Assembly: GCA_035302345.1 (NCBI GenBank) | Contig: DATGSS010000038.1 | Coordinates: 1 to 38,628 of the forward strand | Length of the DNA: 38,628 bases | DNA from: Paenalcaligenes sp035302345 | GTDB taxonomy: Bacteria; Pseudomonadota; Gammaproteobacteria; Burkholderiales; Burkholderiaceae_B | Direction of reading: 5' to 3' | Notes under the pieces: generated by a model | Told to the model about the DNA's origin: nothing | Database searches by the model: none | The model's input: only the letters and a program-made list of their open reading frames with translations | Made by a program: the position numbers and the translations under genes | Shown: one piece after another, positions 7,952 to 17,926 of the stretch | How positions within the stretch are numbered: the stretch's first letter is position 1 | How the letters are laid out: each line of letters starts with the position of its first letter

Positions 7952-9130
7952 TTAATAGGTTGCTAACTCGGGACGGTACTTCCAGCTCTCGTCGACCACC
8001 TCGACCATGACGCGGGCGCGCTCATCCAAACCGGAATGGTCACCAGAGTTCATGTTGAACACCCCCTGTGAGGCGGCTAAATCAGAAGTGTTTTCGATGG
8101 CCTCACGTAAAGCGTGACGGAACTCAGCCGTGCCCGGCTCGGCCCCAGACTCTAAAGCGGTGGGGATAGCATTAGCAATGATCAGACCAGCATCCCACAA
8201 GTGACCACCAAAGGTATTGATGGTGCCATCACCGTATTTATCCTCGTACAGAGCCTTGTACTCGAGAGCAGACTCTTTGACGGGATGATCATCTTCGAGT
8301 TGATCGGCGACCAGCAAAGGACCTGCGGGCAAGATCATGCCATTACAATCAGCACCACACACGCGCAATACATCGCTGTTGGCAGCACCGTGCGTCTGAT
8401 AGATACGCCCTTCGTAACCACGATTGACTAGCTCTGACTGAGGCAAAGCGACCGGAGTGCCGGAAGCAGCAATCAAGACACCATCAGGATTCGTCGATAG
8501 AATCTTTAAAATCTGCCCCGTCACCGAAGTGTCATTGCGATTATAGCGCTCGGAAGCTAGAACCTCGATGCCTTTTTCATTGGCTGCCTTGGTCATTTCC
8601 TCGAGCCAACCATCCCCATAAGCATCGTTAAAGCCGATCACTGCGATCGTCTCGACCCCCTGAGATTCCATAGTGTCAGCCAGTGCGCTGGCCATCAACT
8701 CGTCATTTTGAGGGGTTTTAAATGCCCAGATACGTGCATCCTCGACAGGCTCAACAATGCGGGCGTTGGCCGCCACACTAATCATGGGGGTTTCGGTCTC
8801 ATCGGCCACATCAAGCATCGCTAATGAACCTGGCGTTACTGAGGTACCAATCACTACATCGACGCCATCCTCACTGACCAATTTACGCATATTACGTACG
8901 GCCTGTGTGGTATCGGTCGCATCGTCTAGAACAATATATTCGACAGTCTGCCCCGCGATTTCGGTCGGCAACAAGCTGACCGTATTGCGTTCGGGAATAC
9001 CCAAGGATGCGGCCGGACCCGTCGAGGACACCGTCACCCCTACCTTTATCTGTGCCTGAGCTAATAAAGGCATGCTCAAGGCTATAGCGCCTGCTAAAAG
9101 AGTCTTTTTAAATAACGCAAAAGGCCGCAT
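7952..9130 (-). CDS. livK: Periplasmic amino-acid-type binding protein LivK (system 1)
   Basis: A 392-residue solute-binding protein of the type I periplasmic (Leu/Ile/Val, HAAT) family. The ATG at 9130 is preferred over an upstream in-frame start because it gives a clean Sec signal peptide (MRPFALFKKTLLAGAIALSMPLLAQA, cut before QIKVG) and has GGGAGA at a good distance. The mature protein begins with the family pattern IKVGVTVSSTGPAASLG, and DDATDTTQAVRNMRKLV is the expected ligand-lobe segment. A Cys pair (VCGADC) may form a disulfide. It is promoter-proximal in the operon. Ligand specificity is unknown; branched-chain amino acids are the family default. Confidence 0.92.
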   Translation of the reverse strand: MRPFALFKKTLLAGAIALSMPLLAQAQIKVGVTVSSTGPAASLGIPERNTVSLLPTEIAGQTVEYIVLDDATDTTQAVRNMRKLVSEDGVDVVIGTSVTPGSLAMLDVADETETPMISVAANARIVEPVEDARIWAFKTPQNDELMASALADTMESQGVETIAVIGFNDAYGDGWLEEMTKAANEKGIEVLASERYNRNDTSVTGQILKILSTNPDGVLIAASGTPVALPQSELVNRGYEGRIYQTHGAANSDVLRVCGADCNGMILPAGPLLVADQLEDDHPVKESALEYKALYEDKYGDGTINTFGGHLWDAGLIIANAIPTALESGAEPGTAEFRHALREAIENTSDLAASQGVFNMNSGDHSGLDERARVMVEVVDESWKYRPELATY

Positions 9131-9455
9131 AACAGATCTCCCAGAAATTAATAACAAAATACATATACTTGCGGCCTGTATTATGCCCCACACTGAGAGC
9201 GGCGTCTTTAGGTGCTTACCCGTGTTATTGTCTATGCACGACGTGATTTCGTTTACAATGAAAGGTTGCCAACGACTGTGCTACAGATAGTGGCTCAGGG
9301 GACTTTAATAAAATCGTTGTTCATGACTATAAAACAGCCTTAAGCCTTTTACTTAAATCTTTTACTCAAGCCCTTTAAACAGCCGTGTTCCTTTGATACA
9401 GCCGTACGCTTTTAAAACAGCAACCCTAACTAATCAGTAAACACCTGGCCCAAAC
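9131..9455. other. 325-base divergent intergenic region between livK and yciB
   Basis: No gene is visible. It should carry the livK promoter (minus) and the yciB promoter (plus). TACAAT at 9254-9259 is a fair plus-strand -10 element but has no -35 at proper spacing. ACAGCC occurs at 9334, 9379 and 9398, with ACAGCA at 9417; two of these are ACAGCCGT. I cannot assign any of these sites a function. Confidence 0.4.
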
Positions 9456-10004
9456 ATGAGAAAACTACTTTTTGATCTATTCCCGCTCATTTTATTCTTT
9501 TTGGCCTTTCGGTCTTTTGATCTTTATGTCGCCACCGGGGTGGCTATGGCAGCTGTGGTTGCGCAGATTCTGTGGCTCAAACTACGTGCCCGCACTATTG
9601 AAAACACCCACTGGATTAATTTAGGTGTCATTGTGGTTTTCGGGACGGCGACCTTGGTCTTTCAAAATGATTCTTTTATTAAATGGAAGCCCACTGTCCT
9701 GTATTGGCTATTTGCGACCATCCTAATTGTTAGCCAATTATTATTGGGCCGTAACCTGATGATGAGTCTGATGGGTGGGCAGCTGACCCTGCCCGAGGCA
9801 GCGTGGAAAAAACTCAACTATAGTTGGGCAGCCTTTTTTATCTTTTCCGGGGCAGCCAACTTATTCGTAGCTTTTTCTGGCTATTTTACCGAATCTCAGT
9901 GGGTTAATTTCAAGGTCTTTGGCTCTTTGATCTTATTGATTGTCTTTGTCGTTGGCCAAAGCTTATGGCTTTCGCGCTATATGAAAGACGAGCCCCCCGC
10001 CTAA
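9456..10004 (+). CDS. yciB: Inner-membrane protein YciB (septation protein A)
   Basis: A 182-residue polytopic membrane protein of the YciB/IspZ (septation protein A) family, implicated in cell envelope synthesis and division. The start MRKLLFDLFPLILFFLAF matches the family opening, and FKWKP-like FIKWKPTVLYW, LLGRNLMMSLMGGQLTLP and WKKLNYSWAAFF are its conserved stretches. I count about five hydrophobic helices. Length is typical. No strong Shine-Dalgarno precedes the ATG. It heads a same-strand run with bolA and the parvulin gene, an order I associate with Bordetella relatives. Confidence 0.93.
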   Translation: MRKLLFDLFPLILFFLAFRSFDLYVATGVAMAAVVAQILWLKLRARTIENTHWINLGVIVVFGTATLVFQNDSFIKWKPTVLYWLFATILIVSQLLLGRNLMMSLMGGQLTLPEAAWKKLNYSWAAFFIFSGAANLFVAFSGYFTESQWVNFKVFGSLILLIVFVVGQSLWLSRYMKDEPPA

Positions 10005-10172
10005 CTTCCTTGCACTTTTGGGGCGTTTTATGGGTGGGATAAATTTGCATTTATTATTTTTACCCACCGCTCCTTTAAGTGTATTCTGTGCGTGTTACGA
10101 TAGGCCGTTGAACATTTTGTAGACACCGACTAATCAACTAACAACCCTTGTTAATCAACACAGAGTATCCAC

Positions 10173-10439
10173 ATGTCAAATGTCGTCGAAGAACGCATTC
10201 AACTGCTTAAAGATCGGCTACAGGCTCTTTCTCCGACCACTCTCGAGGTGATTGATGAGTCCCATCACCACATAGGCCATGAGGGTGCCAAAGACGGCTC
10301 CAGCCATTTTCGTCTGCGTATTGCCTCAGCACAATTCGCAGGTAAAAATACGCTGGCTTGCCATCGCCTGATTTATGCCCAGGTAGGTGATCTTATCCCC
10401 TTTCCTGTGCATGCACTGGCTATTGAGATCTTGTCTTAA
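10173..10439 (+). CDS. bolA: BolA family protein
   Basis: An 88-residue BolA-fold protein. The pattern LEVIDESHHHIGHEGAKDGSSHFRLRIAS, then LACHRLIYAQVGDLIPFPVHALAIEIL, fits the family, including the conserved HR and C-terminal HAL. BolA proteins bind monothiol glutaredoxins through 2Fe-2S clusters and influence iron homeostasis and morphology. The multiple His residues (27-29 and 32) include likely cluster ligands. It ends 21 bases before the parvulin gene and is probably cotranscribed with it. The 168-base gap upstream may carry its own promoter, but none is convincing. Confidence 0.9.
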   Translation: MSNVVEERIQLLKDRLQALSPTTLEVIDESHHHIGHEGAKDGSSHFRLRIASAQFAGKNTLACHRLIYAQVGDLIPFPVHALAIEILS

Positions 10440-10460
10440 TCATTTTCACAAAGGATTACC

Positions 10461-11243
10461 ATGAAACGTTTAGCTGCGCTCACACTGGCTTGCGCATTTG
10501 CCGCACCACTTAGCGCCGAAACTATGATGACCATCAATGGTCAACCTATCTCACAAGCAGATTTTGACAACTTTATTGAGCTCATCATCAAGCAAGGCGC
10601 GACCGACTCTCCCGAGCTCCGCGAGCGCGTCAAAGAAGAGCTCATCGTGCGCACTGTAGCTGTCCAAGAGGCCGAGCGTCAGGGGCTGGATAAAAACCCC
10701 GAGGTCCAACAAGAGCTAGACCTAGCCCGCCAAGGTATTTTGGTACGCGCTTTACTCGAGGACTATATCGAAGCGCACCCCATTAGCGATGAACAGGTCG
10801 AGGCCGAATACAACAAGCTCAAAGAACAGGGTGCCGAGCAAAAAGAATACAAAGTACGCCACATTTTGATTGAAGGCGAGGACGATGCCAAAAAACTGCT
10901 GGCCGATATCAAAGATGGCAAACTCAGTTTTGACGATGCTGCTAAAGAGCACTCAATCGATCTTGGCAGCAAAGAAAACGGTGGTTCATTAGGTTGGGCC
11001 CCCAGCAGCAACTATGTCGCCCCCTTTGCCGAGGCTGTAGAAAGCCTAGAGGTTGGCAATCTGAGCGATGCCCCTGTTGAATCGCAATTCGGCTGGCATA
11101 TTATCGAGCTCCAAGACGAGCGCTCACCCGAGTTCCCCGAGCTAGACGAGGTCAAGTCTCAGATCAAAGAACTCTTGCGCCAAGAGCAACTCAGCGATTA
11201 CCAAGACGAGCTGCTTTCCAGCGCCAAGGTCGAAGAAAACTAA
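10461..11243 (+). CDS. Periplasmic parvulin-type peptidyl-prolyl isomerase (Par27-like)
   Basis: A 260-residue exported folding factor. A Sec signal peptide (MKRLAALTLACAFAAPLSA, cut near residue 19) is followed by an N-terminal chaperone-like region (about 20-125) and one parvulin domain (about 130-222) with KVRHILIEGEDDAKKLL, GGSLGWAPSSNYVAPFAEAV and QFGWHIIEL. A Glu/Gln-rich helix closes the protein. The size and domain order resemble Bordetella Par27, a periplasmic parvulin with chaperone activity. A good AAAGGA precedes the ATG. It converges on ligA with only 17 bases between stops and no clear terminator. Confidence 0.9.
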   Translation: MKRLAALTLACAFAAPLSAETMMTINGQPISQADFDNFIELIIKQGATDSPELRERVKEELIVRTVAVQEAERQGLDKNPEVQQELDLARQGILVRALLEDYIEAHPISDEQVEAEYNKLKEQGAEQKEYKVRHILIEGEDDAKKLLADIKDGKLSFDDAAKEHSIDLGSKENGGSLGWAPSSNYVAPFAEAVESLEVGNLSDAPVESQFGWHIIELQDERSPEFPELDEVKSQIKELLRQEQLSDYQDELLSSAKVEEN

Positions 11244-11260
11244 CTGTAATCGCTGTTCCT

Positions 11261-13297
11261 TTATTCGCTGTCCGCCAAGCGGGCCAACAGAGCCGCCTCA
11301 TCCAGGACCTCAACCCCTAGTTTTTGTGCCTGGGTGAGCTTGCTCCCGGCTCGCTCACCAGCGATTAAAAAGTCAGTCTGGCTGGACACCGACCCGGTCA
11401 CCCGGGCCCCGAGTGCTTCCAGCCTTTCTTTTGCCTGGCTGCGGGTTAATTCGGACAGTGCCCCAGTCAAAACAATGGTTTTACCGGCCAATACGCTGTC
11501 CTGCGCAGCCGCGCTATCAACCTGTTCTGGTGCCTGTGGTTGCATCCCGTGCTCACGCAACTGAGCAATAATTTCGCGGTTGTGTTCTTCGGCAAAAAAA
11601 TGCGCCACTGATGCTGCTACGGTTGGCCCCACATCAGGGACCGCCTGTAATTGTTCCTCGTTGGCATCCAGCAATGCATCCAGACTCTGAAAATGATCCG
11701 CTAAATTTCTTGCGGTCGTCTCGCCCACATGACGCACCCCCAAAGCATATATGAAACGTGCTAACGCAGGTGTCTTAACACTTTGGATGGCAGCCACGAC
11801 ATTCTGCGCTGATTTAGGTCCCATGCGAGGGTAGGTCGCGAGCTCAGTTTCGGTCAGAGTGAATAGATCTGCCAAACTTTTGACCCGATCGCGATCCACT
11901 AATTGCTCAATCAATTTAGTCCCCAAACCCTCGATATCCAGGGCTTTTCGGCTGGCGGCGTGCTCGATGTTTTGCTTGCGCTGAGCTGCACACACCAATC
12001 CACCCGTACAGCGTGCGATGGCCTCATCTTCGGGGCGCTCGATAGCCGAGCCACAGACTGGGCAATGGGTAGGGAACACGAATAATTCTGTATTTTCAGG
12101 ACGCAGGTCCATGATAGGAGCAACGACCTCAGGGATCACATCGCCCGCACGTCGCACCACCACGGTATCGCCGACGCGGACATCTTTGCGACGGATTTCA
12201 TCCTCGTTATGCAATGTCGCATTGGTCACTGTCACGCCCCCCACCTCGACAGGCGCCAAGCGCGCGACTGGGGTGATTGCACCCGTACGGCCGACCTGCA
12301 CCTCGATAGCCAATAAACGAGTGGTGGCCTCTTGTGCTGGAAACTTGTGAGCTACAGCGTAGCGTGGTGCGCGTGATACATAGCCCAGGACAGTTTGCAG
12401 CTCGAGCTCGTTGACCTTGTAGACTAAACCATCAATCTCAAAGGGCAAATCTGCCCGTTCTTGGGCGGTTTCTTGATAGTATTCCTGCAATGCCTGCACC
12501 CCGGTTAATACCTGGCGGTGCGCATTAACGGGTAGGCCTAGGCGTAACAACCAATCCAGCATTTCGGATTGAGTCTCATAGGGCAAACTATCAATTTCAC
12601 CCCAACCATAAACAAAAAACCGCAATGGTCGCTGTGCAGTAATGCGTGGGTCTAACTGTCGTAGGCTGCCGGCTGCTGCGTTGCGTGGGTTGGCAAAAGG
12701 TTTTTCCCCACGCTTGATTTGGGCCTCGTTGAGGCGTTCGAAATCAGCACGGTTCATTAAAACCTCGCCGCGCACCTCGAGTACTTGGGGCAAATAATCA
12801 TCATTATCGAGCAGTCGCAACGGGATAGCTGCTATTGTGCGAATGTTCGAGGTGATGTCCTCGCCTTCGTAACCATCGCCACGGGTGACCGCACGGACCA
12901 AACGGCCCTCCTCATAGCGCAGGCTGACAGCCAAACCATCAAATTTATACTCGGCGTTATAGCTGAGGGGGTGTCCTGCTGTCCAAACCCCCTCATTGAC
13001 CAGCGCATCTGTCACTCGTTTATCAAAAGCGCTCAGATCTTCTTCGGTAAAAGCGTTGCCCAATGACAGCATGGGCACGCTATGTTGCACCGTATCAAAA
13101 CCGCTCACAGGGGCGCTACCCACACGTTGACTGGGCGAATCCTCGGTCACCCACTCAGGATGTTGTGCTTCGATCTCTAATAACTCGCTGAATAAAGCAT
13201 CATACTGAGCATCAGATATCAGTGGGTCATCCAGAGCATAGTAACGGTAATTATGAAGAGCGATTTCTTTTTTCAGTTCTTTTAGACGCTTTTGCAT
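11261..13297 (-). CDS. ligA: NAD-dependent DNA ligase LigA
   Basis: A 678-residue ligase joining Okazaki fragments and repair nicks using NAD. In order: the Ia domain with the Tyr pair (HNYRYYALDDP), the adenylation domain with KFDG (Lys118 the AMP-accepting residue), the OB domain, a Cys4 zinc finger (Cys412, Cys415, Cys430, Cys436), the helix-hairpin-helix domain (about 450-590) and a C-terminal BRCT domain (LAGKTIVLTGALSELTRSQAKERLEALG onward). All are complete. Its ATG overlaps the zipA stop by one base (TAATG), a typical translational coupling, with GAGGTC as ribosome-binding site. Confidence 0.97.
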   Translation of the reverse strand: MQKRLKELKKEIALHNYRYYALDDPLISDAQYDALFSELLEIEAQHPEWVTEDSPSQRVGSAPVSGFDTVQHSVPMLSLGNAFTEEDLSAFDKRVTDALVNEGVWTAGHPLSYNAEYKFDGLAVSLRYEEGRLVRAVTRGDGYEGEDITSNIRTIAAIPLRLLDNDDYLPQVLEVRGEVLMNRADFERLNEAQIKRGEKPFANPRNAAAGSLRQLDPRITAQRPLRFFVYGWGEIDSLPYETQSEMLDWLLRLGLPVNAHRQVLTGVQALQEYYQETAQERADLPFEIDGLVYKVNELELQTVLGYVSRAPRYAVAHKFPAQEATTRLLAIEVQVGRTGAITPVARLAPVEVGGVTVTNATLHNEDEIRRKDVRVGDTVVVRRAGDVIPEVVAPIMDLRPENTELFVFPTHCPVCGSAIERPEDEAIARCTGGLVCAAQRKQNIEHAASRKALDIEGLGTKLIEQLVDRDRVKSLADLFTLTETELATYPRMGPKSAQNVVAAIQSVKTPALARFIYALGVRHVGETTARNLADHFQSLDALLDANEEQLQAVPDVGPTVAASVAHFFAEEHNREIIAQLREHGMQPQAPEQVDSAAAQDSVLAGKTIVLTGALSELTRSQAKERLEALGARVTGSVSSQTDFLIAGERAGSKLTQAQKLGVEVLDEAALLARLADSE

Positions 13298-14325
13298 TAT
13301 TGACCTCGAAAGACCTTTTTAGTCCGACTCTCACCAGCGATAAACCCAGCCGCCTCTAAACGCTCGTAGATGGTTAATAACTGCTCGTCCAACTGCTCGT
13401 CTACTTGGGGATTAACTGCCTGGCCCTGCTCATCGGTCAGCTGCCCCCCTAAACGAGCCGCCAAATCACGGCCAACGCCGGCAATACGACTAAAGGCCTG
13501 GGTGTCTTTGGGGCTGTGCGGAACATCCAACAGCAGGTTTAGTTCTTTAACGGATTCATCTTGGAAGTCAGCACGATTTTGGTCCTCAAACAGCACCACA
13601 AATCGAGGAATCCCTGATTCAGCCAACCAAGCATAGCCCTCTTCGGTGCGCATTAACCCCACGTCCAAGATGGCCTGCTCGACGCGTTCGAGGCTCATGG
13701 CATGGGGCAGATGCACGGTCAAACCGACCTGTGCATCTAATTGGGCACAGACCTCATCGAGCATTTCGGCCTGTTCAATGACCTGATCTTGTTCAGGCCC
13801 ATCAACAGTGCCGTCAAATTCTTGGGCGATGCCCTCGGCTGCAGCCCACAGACGTGACCACTCGACATCAGTCAGTGGACCCTCGCGATCGGCCAATAGA
13901 ACCGCAATTTGCGCCCCGACATAAGACGTCCCCGCAGTAGGATAGTTTTCTAACTGACCCTGCTCACTAAGCACAAACACACGCGATGGTTTGATTTTGA
14001 AACGTAAATGGCGTTTTAGTGCATCCAGCAAATCCGCCCCTTCTATCGGCTGGGGCAATTGAATATCAACCACGGCCTCGCAGCCAGGATCTATCTCTTC
14101 GTTAGGAAAGTCATCAATCTTGAGCACCCCCAGCCGTTCAGCCACCTCGACACTGGGCTCTTTGCGCTCGCTGGTCTCGTGTGCCATCAACGGGTCATTG
14201 TCGACCTGTGGAAACTGAGTTTTCATCTGACGACGCACGCGGCGGTCTTGCCACCAATTAAACAGCAGCACCACCACAATCAGTGCTACCCCTAATAAAA
14301 CCAAACCTATTTGCAAATCACTCAT
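13297..14325 (-). CDS. zipA: Cell division protein ZipA homologue
   Basis: A 342-residue protein with one N-terminal transmembrane helix (about 7-25, followed by WWQDRRVRRQMK) and a C-terminal FtsZ-binding ZipA domain (about 195-325). The segment AVVDIQLPQPIEGADLLDALKRHLRFKI is present in betaproteobacterial ZipA proteins. It would anchor the Z ring to the membrane. The linker is short and acidic, unlike the long Pro/Gln-rich linker of E. coli ZipA. The smc-zipA-ligA order also occurs in other proteobacteria and supports the call, since the sequence itself is weakly conserved. Confidence 0.85.
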   Translation of the reverse strand: MSDLQIGLVLLGVALIVVVLLFNWWQDRRVRRQMKTQFPQVDNDPLMAHETSERKEPSVEVAERLGVLKIDDFPNEEIDPGCEAVVDIQLPQPIEGADLLDALKRHLRFKIKPSRVFVLSEQGQLENYPTAGTSYVGAQIAVLLADREGPLTDVEWSRLWAAAEGIAQEFDGTVDGPEQDQVIEQAEMLDEVCAQLDAQVGLTVHLPHAMSLERVEQAILDVGLMRTEEGYAWLAESGIPRFVVLFEDQNRADFQDESVKELNLLLDVPHSPKDTQAFSRIAGVGRDLAARLGGQLTDEQGQAVNPQVDEQLDEQLLTIYERLEAAGFIAGESRTKKVFRGQ

Positions 14326-14374
14326 AGCTCAAGACCCATGTAAAAACACCCTATAAACTCTGCGCCCTTGGAAA

Positions 14375-17300
14375 TCAGGCCTCGGCAAGCTCAGTTGCCG
14401 CTTGCATGTCAACGGAGACAATACGCGAGACGCCCTGTTCTTGCATAGTGACCCCGACCAATTGCTCTGCCTTGTGCATCGTTATTTTATTATGGGTGAC
14501 AAATAAAAACTGCGTTTCTGTACTCATGCCTTGTACCAACGAAGCATAGCGTTCGGCGTTAGCATCATCCAGTGGAGCATCTACCTCATCCAACAAACAA
14601 AAAGGGGCTGGATTTAATTTAAAAAAGGCAAAAACCAAGGCAATAGCTGTCAATGCCTTTTCTCCCCCGGATAATAAAGCAATGGTACTGTTGCGTTTAC
14701 CTGGGGGCCGTGCCATCACCTGCACCCCTGCTTCGAGTACCTCATCACCCATCATAACGAGTTTCGCCTCGCCACCTCCAAACAATTGTGGAAACAATGT
14801 TCCAAAATGTTGATTCACCTGCTCAAAGGTTTCCCAAAGCAAAGCCCGGGTTTCCCGATCGATCTTACGAATTGCACTTTCCAATGTTTCGATGGCTTTT
14901 AACAAATCCTCTTGTTGAGCCAACAAATAGTGCTCGCGCTCTTGGGTCGCCTCTAGTTCTTGTAATGCAGCCAGATTAACCGCCCCCATGGCATCAACGG
15001 CTCGCTGGATGCGTTTAATCTCGTTATTTAACCATGTTTTATCTTGCCAGTTGTCTGACTGCTGGGCCAAGAATTCATCCAGCTCTGCAATATTAACCTC
15101 ATGCGCTTGTAGTTGTTGGGTAAATTGTTCAGCACGCAGCCGCTTTTCTTGTTCCTTTAGTTGCAACTCGTTAATCTTTTCGCGCAATGGGCCCACCCCT
15201 TGGGCATAATCTTTCTCTTGTGCTTCTAGTTCTTGGAGGCTTTCCTGTTGGCTTTTTAGTCGGCCTTGGGCCTGCTGCCAACGCTCTTCCTGTAGCTGCC
15301 GTTGACGCAAAGCCTCTTCGAGCTCGACCCGCATCGTTTCTGGATCCAAGCTGATTAACTCGGTTTGCAGTTGTCCAAGCTCATTCTCTAGGACGGTAAT
15401 TTGTTCGGTAGCCTGATGCTCAGTCTGTTGCAACGCACGCAATCGCTCTTGGTAGGTGCTTTCTTTTTGGCGGCACTCATGCACGGCCTGCTCGTATTGA
15501 CGCAACTGCAACCGTAATTGATTGACCGTTTCCCCTAAATCAACGCAACGCTCATCCATCGTGACGAACTGCATGCGCGCCTCTTCAACAATAGCATCCA
15601 ACTCTTCGAGCTCGAGAGCACGCTGCTCTTGTTGCTGTTCAAGCGCGGCCAACTGCTCGTGTACACGTTGATATTCAGTATCTAAATATGCCTGACGCTG
15701 AGCATGCTGTTGCTTTTGTTGCTCGACGCGGGTCTTTTTTAGCTCGAGCTGATGCATGTAATCAGATAGCTCGTGCCTGCGTTGTCGCATTTCTTGTAGC
15801 TGTTGCTGAGCCTCTTTGAGCTGAGAGACCTGGCTTTGCAAGGCGGCAGCGGATTGCTCGGCGTGCAGACGTTCGGCCTGCACTGCCCGCTCTAAGCGTT
15901 GCAGCTCTTGTTGGCGACCCAAAGCCCCTGCCTGATCATCATGGGGTGCGTATAGGGACAACCCCTGCCCACTCAGTATGTGCCCTAGGGGATGTACCAA
16001 ACGCCCTCCTGCCGGCAGCTGCGCCGCCAGCTCTAAGCCCTGCTGCCAGTCCTCGATAATCCAGATATCTCGTAATACCGCACGCAACAGTGACTGTACT
16101 TTAGGCTGCTGGCTGCTGACCCGTGCCATCAAAGGCGTACAGCCCTGCCAAGGCTGAGTCGCAGCGGTTTTGTTATGCGATGGCCACCAAAAATGTACTC
16201 GCAGCGGTGGGTGTAAATCGATGCTTTGTAATTGCTCGATCACAGCCGTCGTAGTGCCTTCCGGTAATAGATAAGCACCTATTTGCTCGCGTAAAATAGC
16301 TTCTAATGCCGTTTCCCAGCCCTTTTCCACCTGCAGCGCAGGCCACAACTGCTGCAAAGCCTGCAGATGGTGTTGTTTTAACCATTGTTGCTGCTCGGTT
16401 GGGCTCGCCCACTGGGCCTGTATCTCTTGTAAAGCATTGATGCGTTCTTTAAGAGCTGTTTCCTGCTTTTGTTGCTCGTGCCATTGTTGCTCTGCTTCTT
16501 GAACAGCATTTTGTAAAGCCGGCTGCTGCGCTTCCACAGTAGTAATCTGCGTTTGCAATTTATCGAGTTGAGACTGTGTGTGTTGAATCACCCCTAGTAG
16601 ATACTCGAGGTCTTGTTCTTTGTCTACCGGCTCAGGTGTCTGTTCATCGCGCTGTGCTTGTAGCTGTGCCTGTCGGTTTTGTAGATCCTTTTGCTCGCGA
16701 TCGCTGTCCTGTTGACGCTGCTGCAATAAAGCTAATCGTTGCTCTTTGCGATGCAACAGGGCGCGATGCTCTTCACGTCCGGCGTTTAATGCTTGCAGCT
16801 CTTCTTCGTTGTCAGCCAACTCGATCTCGGCATGCTCCAACTGCCCGCTGGCCTCTTCGTGCTGTAATTGTGCCTGCTCGAGCTCGCTATGCAGTGATTC
16901 CTCTTGGCCCTGAGCCTGTGTTTGTTGCTCTTGCCAATGCGCTAACTGTTGCTCTATTTGCTGACGCCGCTGTACCGAGCGCTGCTGACTGGCCTCTACA
17001 TAACGGACCTCGGCCTGTGCAGTACTCACCACCGTATTGGCCTCGTAGAGAGCTGCCTGCGCCTCTTGAACGGCCTGTTCGGCCTCGTGAAACTGTACAC
17101 GCTGCTCTTCCAGACGTGCCTGAATGGCGCGCAACTGTGTCACACGCTGCTGCACCCCTAGTTCTAGGTCTTGCAGCTGTTGTTGCTGCGCTTGTTGGTC
17201 TTGGCTGGCCTGCTGCTGCTCAAGCCGCCATAACGCGTGCTGACTGCGCAACCCCAGTGCCTGTAATTCTTGGTAGCGTTGCGCTTGGGCAGCCTGTTTT

Positions 17301-17926
17301 TCCAATCGCTTGAGCTGCCCCTCTATTTCTTGTAGTAAATCTTCTAGGCGAGTGAGGTTTTCATGAGTGTCTCGTAAACGGTTTTCGGTTTCGCGACGCC
17401 GTTCTTTGTATCGAGAAACACCCGCGGCCTCTTCGAGATAGACGCGTAATTCCTCGGGTCGAGCCTCGATAAGGCGATTAATCATGCCCTGCCCAATAAT
17501 GGCATAACCTCGCGCGCCTAGGCCTGTGCCCATAAAAATGTCATAAATATCACGACGCCGGACCTGTTGATTATTAATGAAATAGCGGCTGCCTTCTTCG
17601 CGGGCCAAGGTACGACGCACCGAGAGCTCGTTGTAGGTCCCCCACTGCCCAGACAGACGTTGCTGGCTATTGTCAAAAATCAACTCGACTGAAGCGCGCG
17701 CAGATGGTGCTCGTTGATCCGAGCCATTAAAAATCACATCGTGCATGGACTCGCCACGCAGCTCCGAGGCACGGCTCTCGCCCAGCACCCAACGCACTGC
17801 ATCAATGATGTTGGATTTTCCACAGCCATTAGGACCGACCACCCCGACCATTTGACTTGGTATCTTTAGGGTGGTTGGATCCACAAAAGACTTAAATCCA
17901 GCGAGTTTGATTTGTACCAGTCGCAC
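14375..17926 (-). CDS. smc: Chromosome segregation protein SMC
   Basis: A 1183-residue SMC ATPase organising the chromosome with ScpA/ScpB (not in this window). The N-terminal head has Walker A GPNGCGKSN (31-39). Two long Gln/Glu-rich coiled coils flank a hinge at about 500-670. The C-terminal head has the signature LLSGGEKALTAIALVFAFF and Walker B FCLLDEVDAPLDDAN. The start codon is GTG (MRLVQIKLAGFKSFVDPT matches family starts), with no evident Shine-Dalgarno. Coding for Gln is dense, giving CAG/CAA-rich DNA and several long antisense open frames that are not genes. It is the first gene of the smc-zipA-ligA cluster. Confidence 0.97.
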   Translation of the reverse strand: MRLVQIKLAGFKSFVDPTTLKIPSQMVGVVGPNGCGKSNIIDAVRWVLGESRASELRGESMHDVIFNGSDQRAPSARASVELIFDNSQQRLSGQWGTYNELSVRRTLAREEGSRYFINNQQVRRRDIYDIFMGTGLGARGYAIIGQGMINRLIEARPEELRVYLEEAAGVSRYKERRRETENRLRDTHENLTRLEDLLQEIEGQLKRLEKQAAQAQRYQELQALGLRSQHALWRLEQQQASQDQQAQQQQLQDLELGVQQRVTQLRAIQARLEEQRVQFHEAEQAVQEAQAALYEANTVVSTAQAEVRYVEASQQRSVQRRQQIEQQLAHWQEQQTQAQGQEESLHSELEQAQLQHEEASGQLEHAEIELADNEEELQALNAGREEHRALLHRKEQRLALLQQRQQDSDREQKDLQNRQAQLQAQRDEQTPEPVDKEQDLEYLLGVIQHTQSQLDKLQTQITTVEAQQPALQNAVQEAEQQWHEQQKQETALKERINALQEIQAQWASPTEQQQWLKQHHLQALQQLWPALQVEKGWETALEAILREQIGAYLLPEGTTTAVIEQLQSIDLHPPLRVHFWWPSHNKTAATQPWQGCTPLMARVSSQQPKVQSLLRAVLRDIWIIEDWQQGLELAAQLPAGGRLVHPLGHILSGQGLSLYAPHDDQAGALGRQQELQRLERAVQAERLHAEQSAAALQSQVSQLKEAQQQLQEMRQRRHELSDYMHQLELKKTRVEQQKQQHAQRQAYLDTEYQRVHEQLAALEQQQEQRALELEELDAIVEEARMQFVTMDERCVDLGETVNQLRLQLRQYEQAVHECRQKESTYQERLRALQQTEHQATEQITVLENELGQLQTELISLDPETMRVELEEALRQRQLQEERWQQAQGRLKSQQESLQELEAQEKDYAQGVGPLREKINELQLKEQEKRLRAEQFTQQLQAHEVNIAELDEFLAQQSDNWQDKTWLNNEIKRIQRAVDAMGAVNLAALQELEATQEREHYLLAQQEDLLKAIETLESAIRKIDRETRALLWETFEQVNQHFGTLFPQLFGGGEAKLVMMGDEVLEAGVQVMARPPGKRNSTIALLSGGEKALTAIALVFAFFKLNPAPFCLLDEVDAPLDDANAERYASLVQGMSTETQFLFVTHNKITMHKAEQLVGVTMQEQGVSRIVSVDMQAATELAEA

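Noticed and set aside
9228..9259. TTGTCT and TACAAT as a sigma-70 promoter
   Set aside because: The spacer is 20 bases, too long for a good promoter, and yciB starts nearly 200 bases further on.
16576..17313. A 245-codon open frame on the plus strand inside smc
   Set aside because: It is antisense to the Gln/Glu-rich coiled coil of SMC; the translation is low-complexity Ala/Val/Pro/Arg and resembles no family. Skewed codon use explains the open frame.
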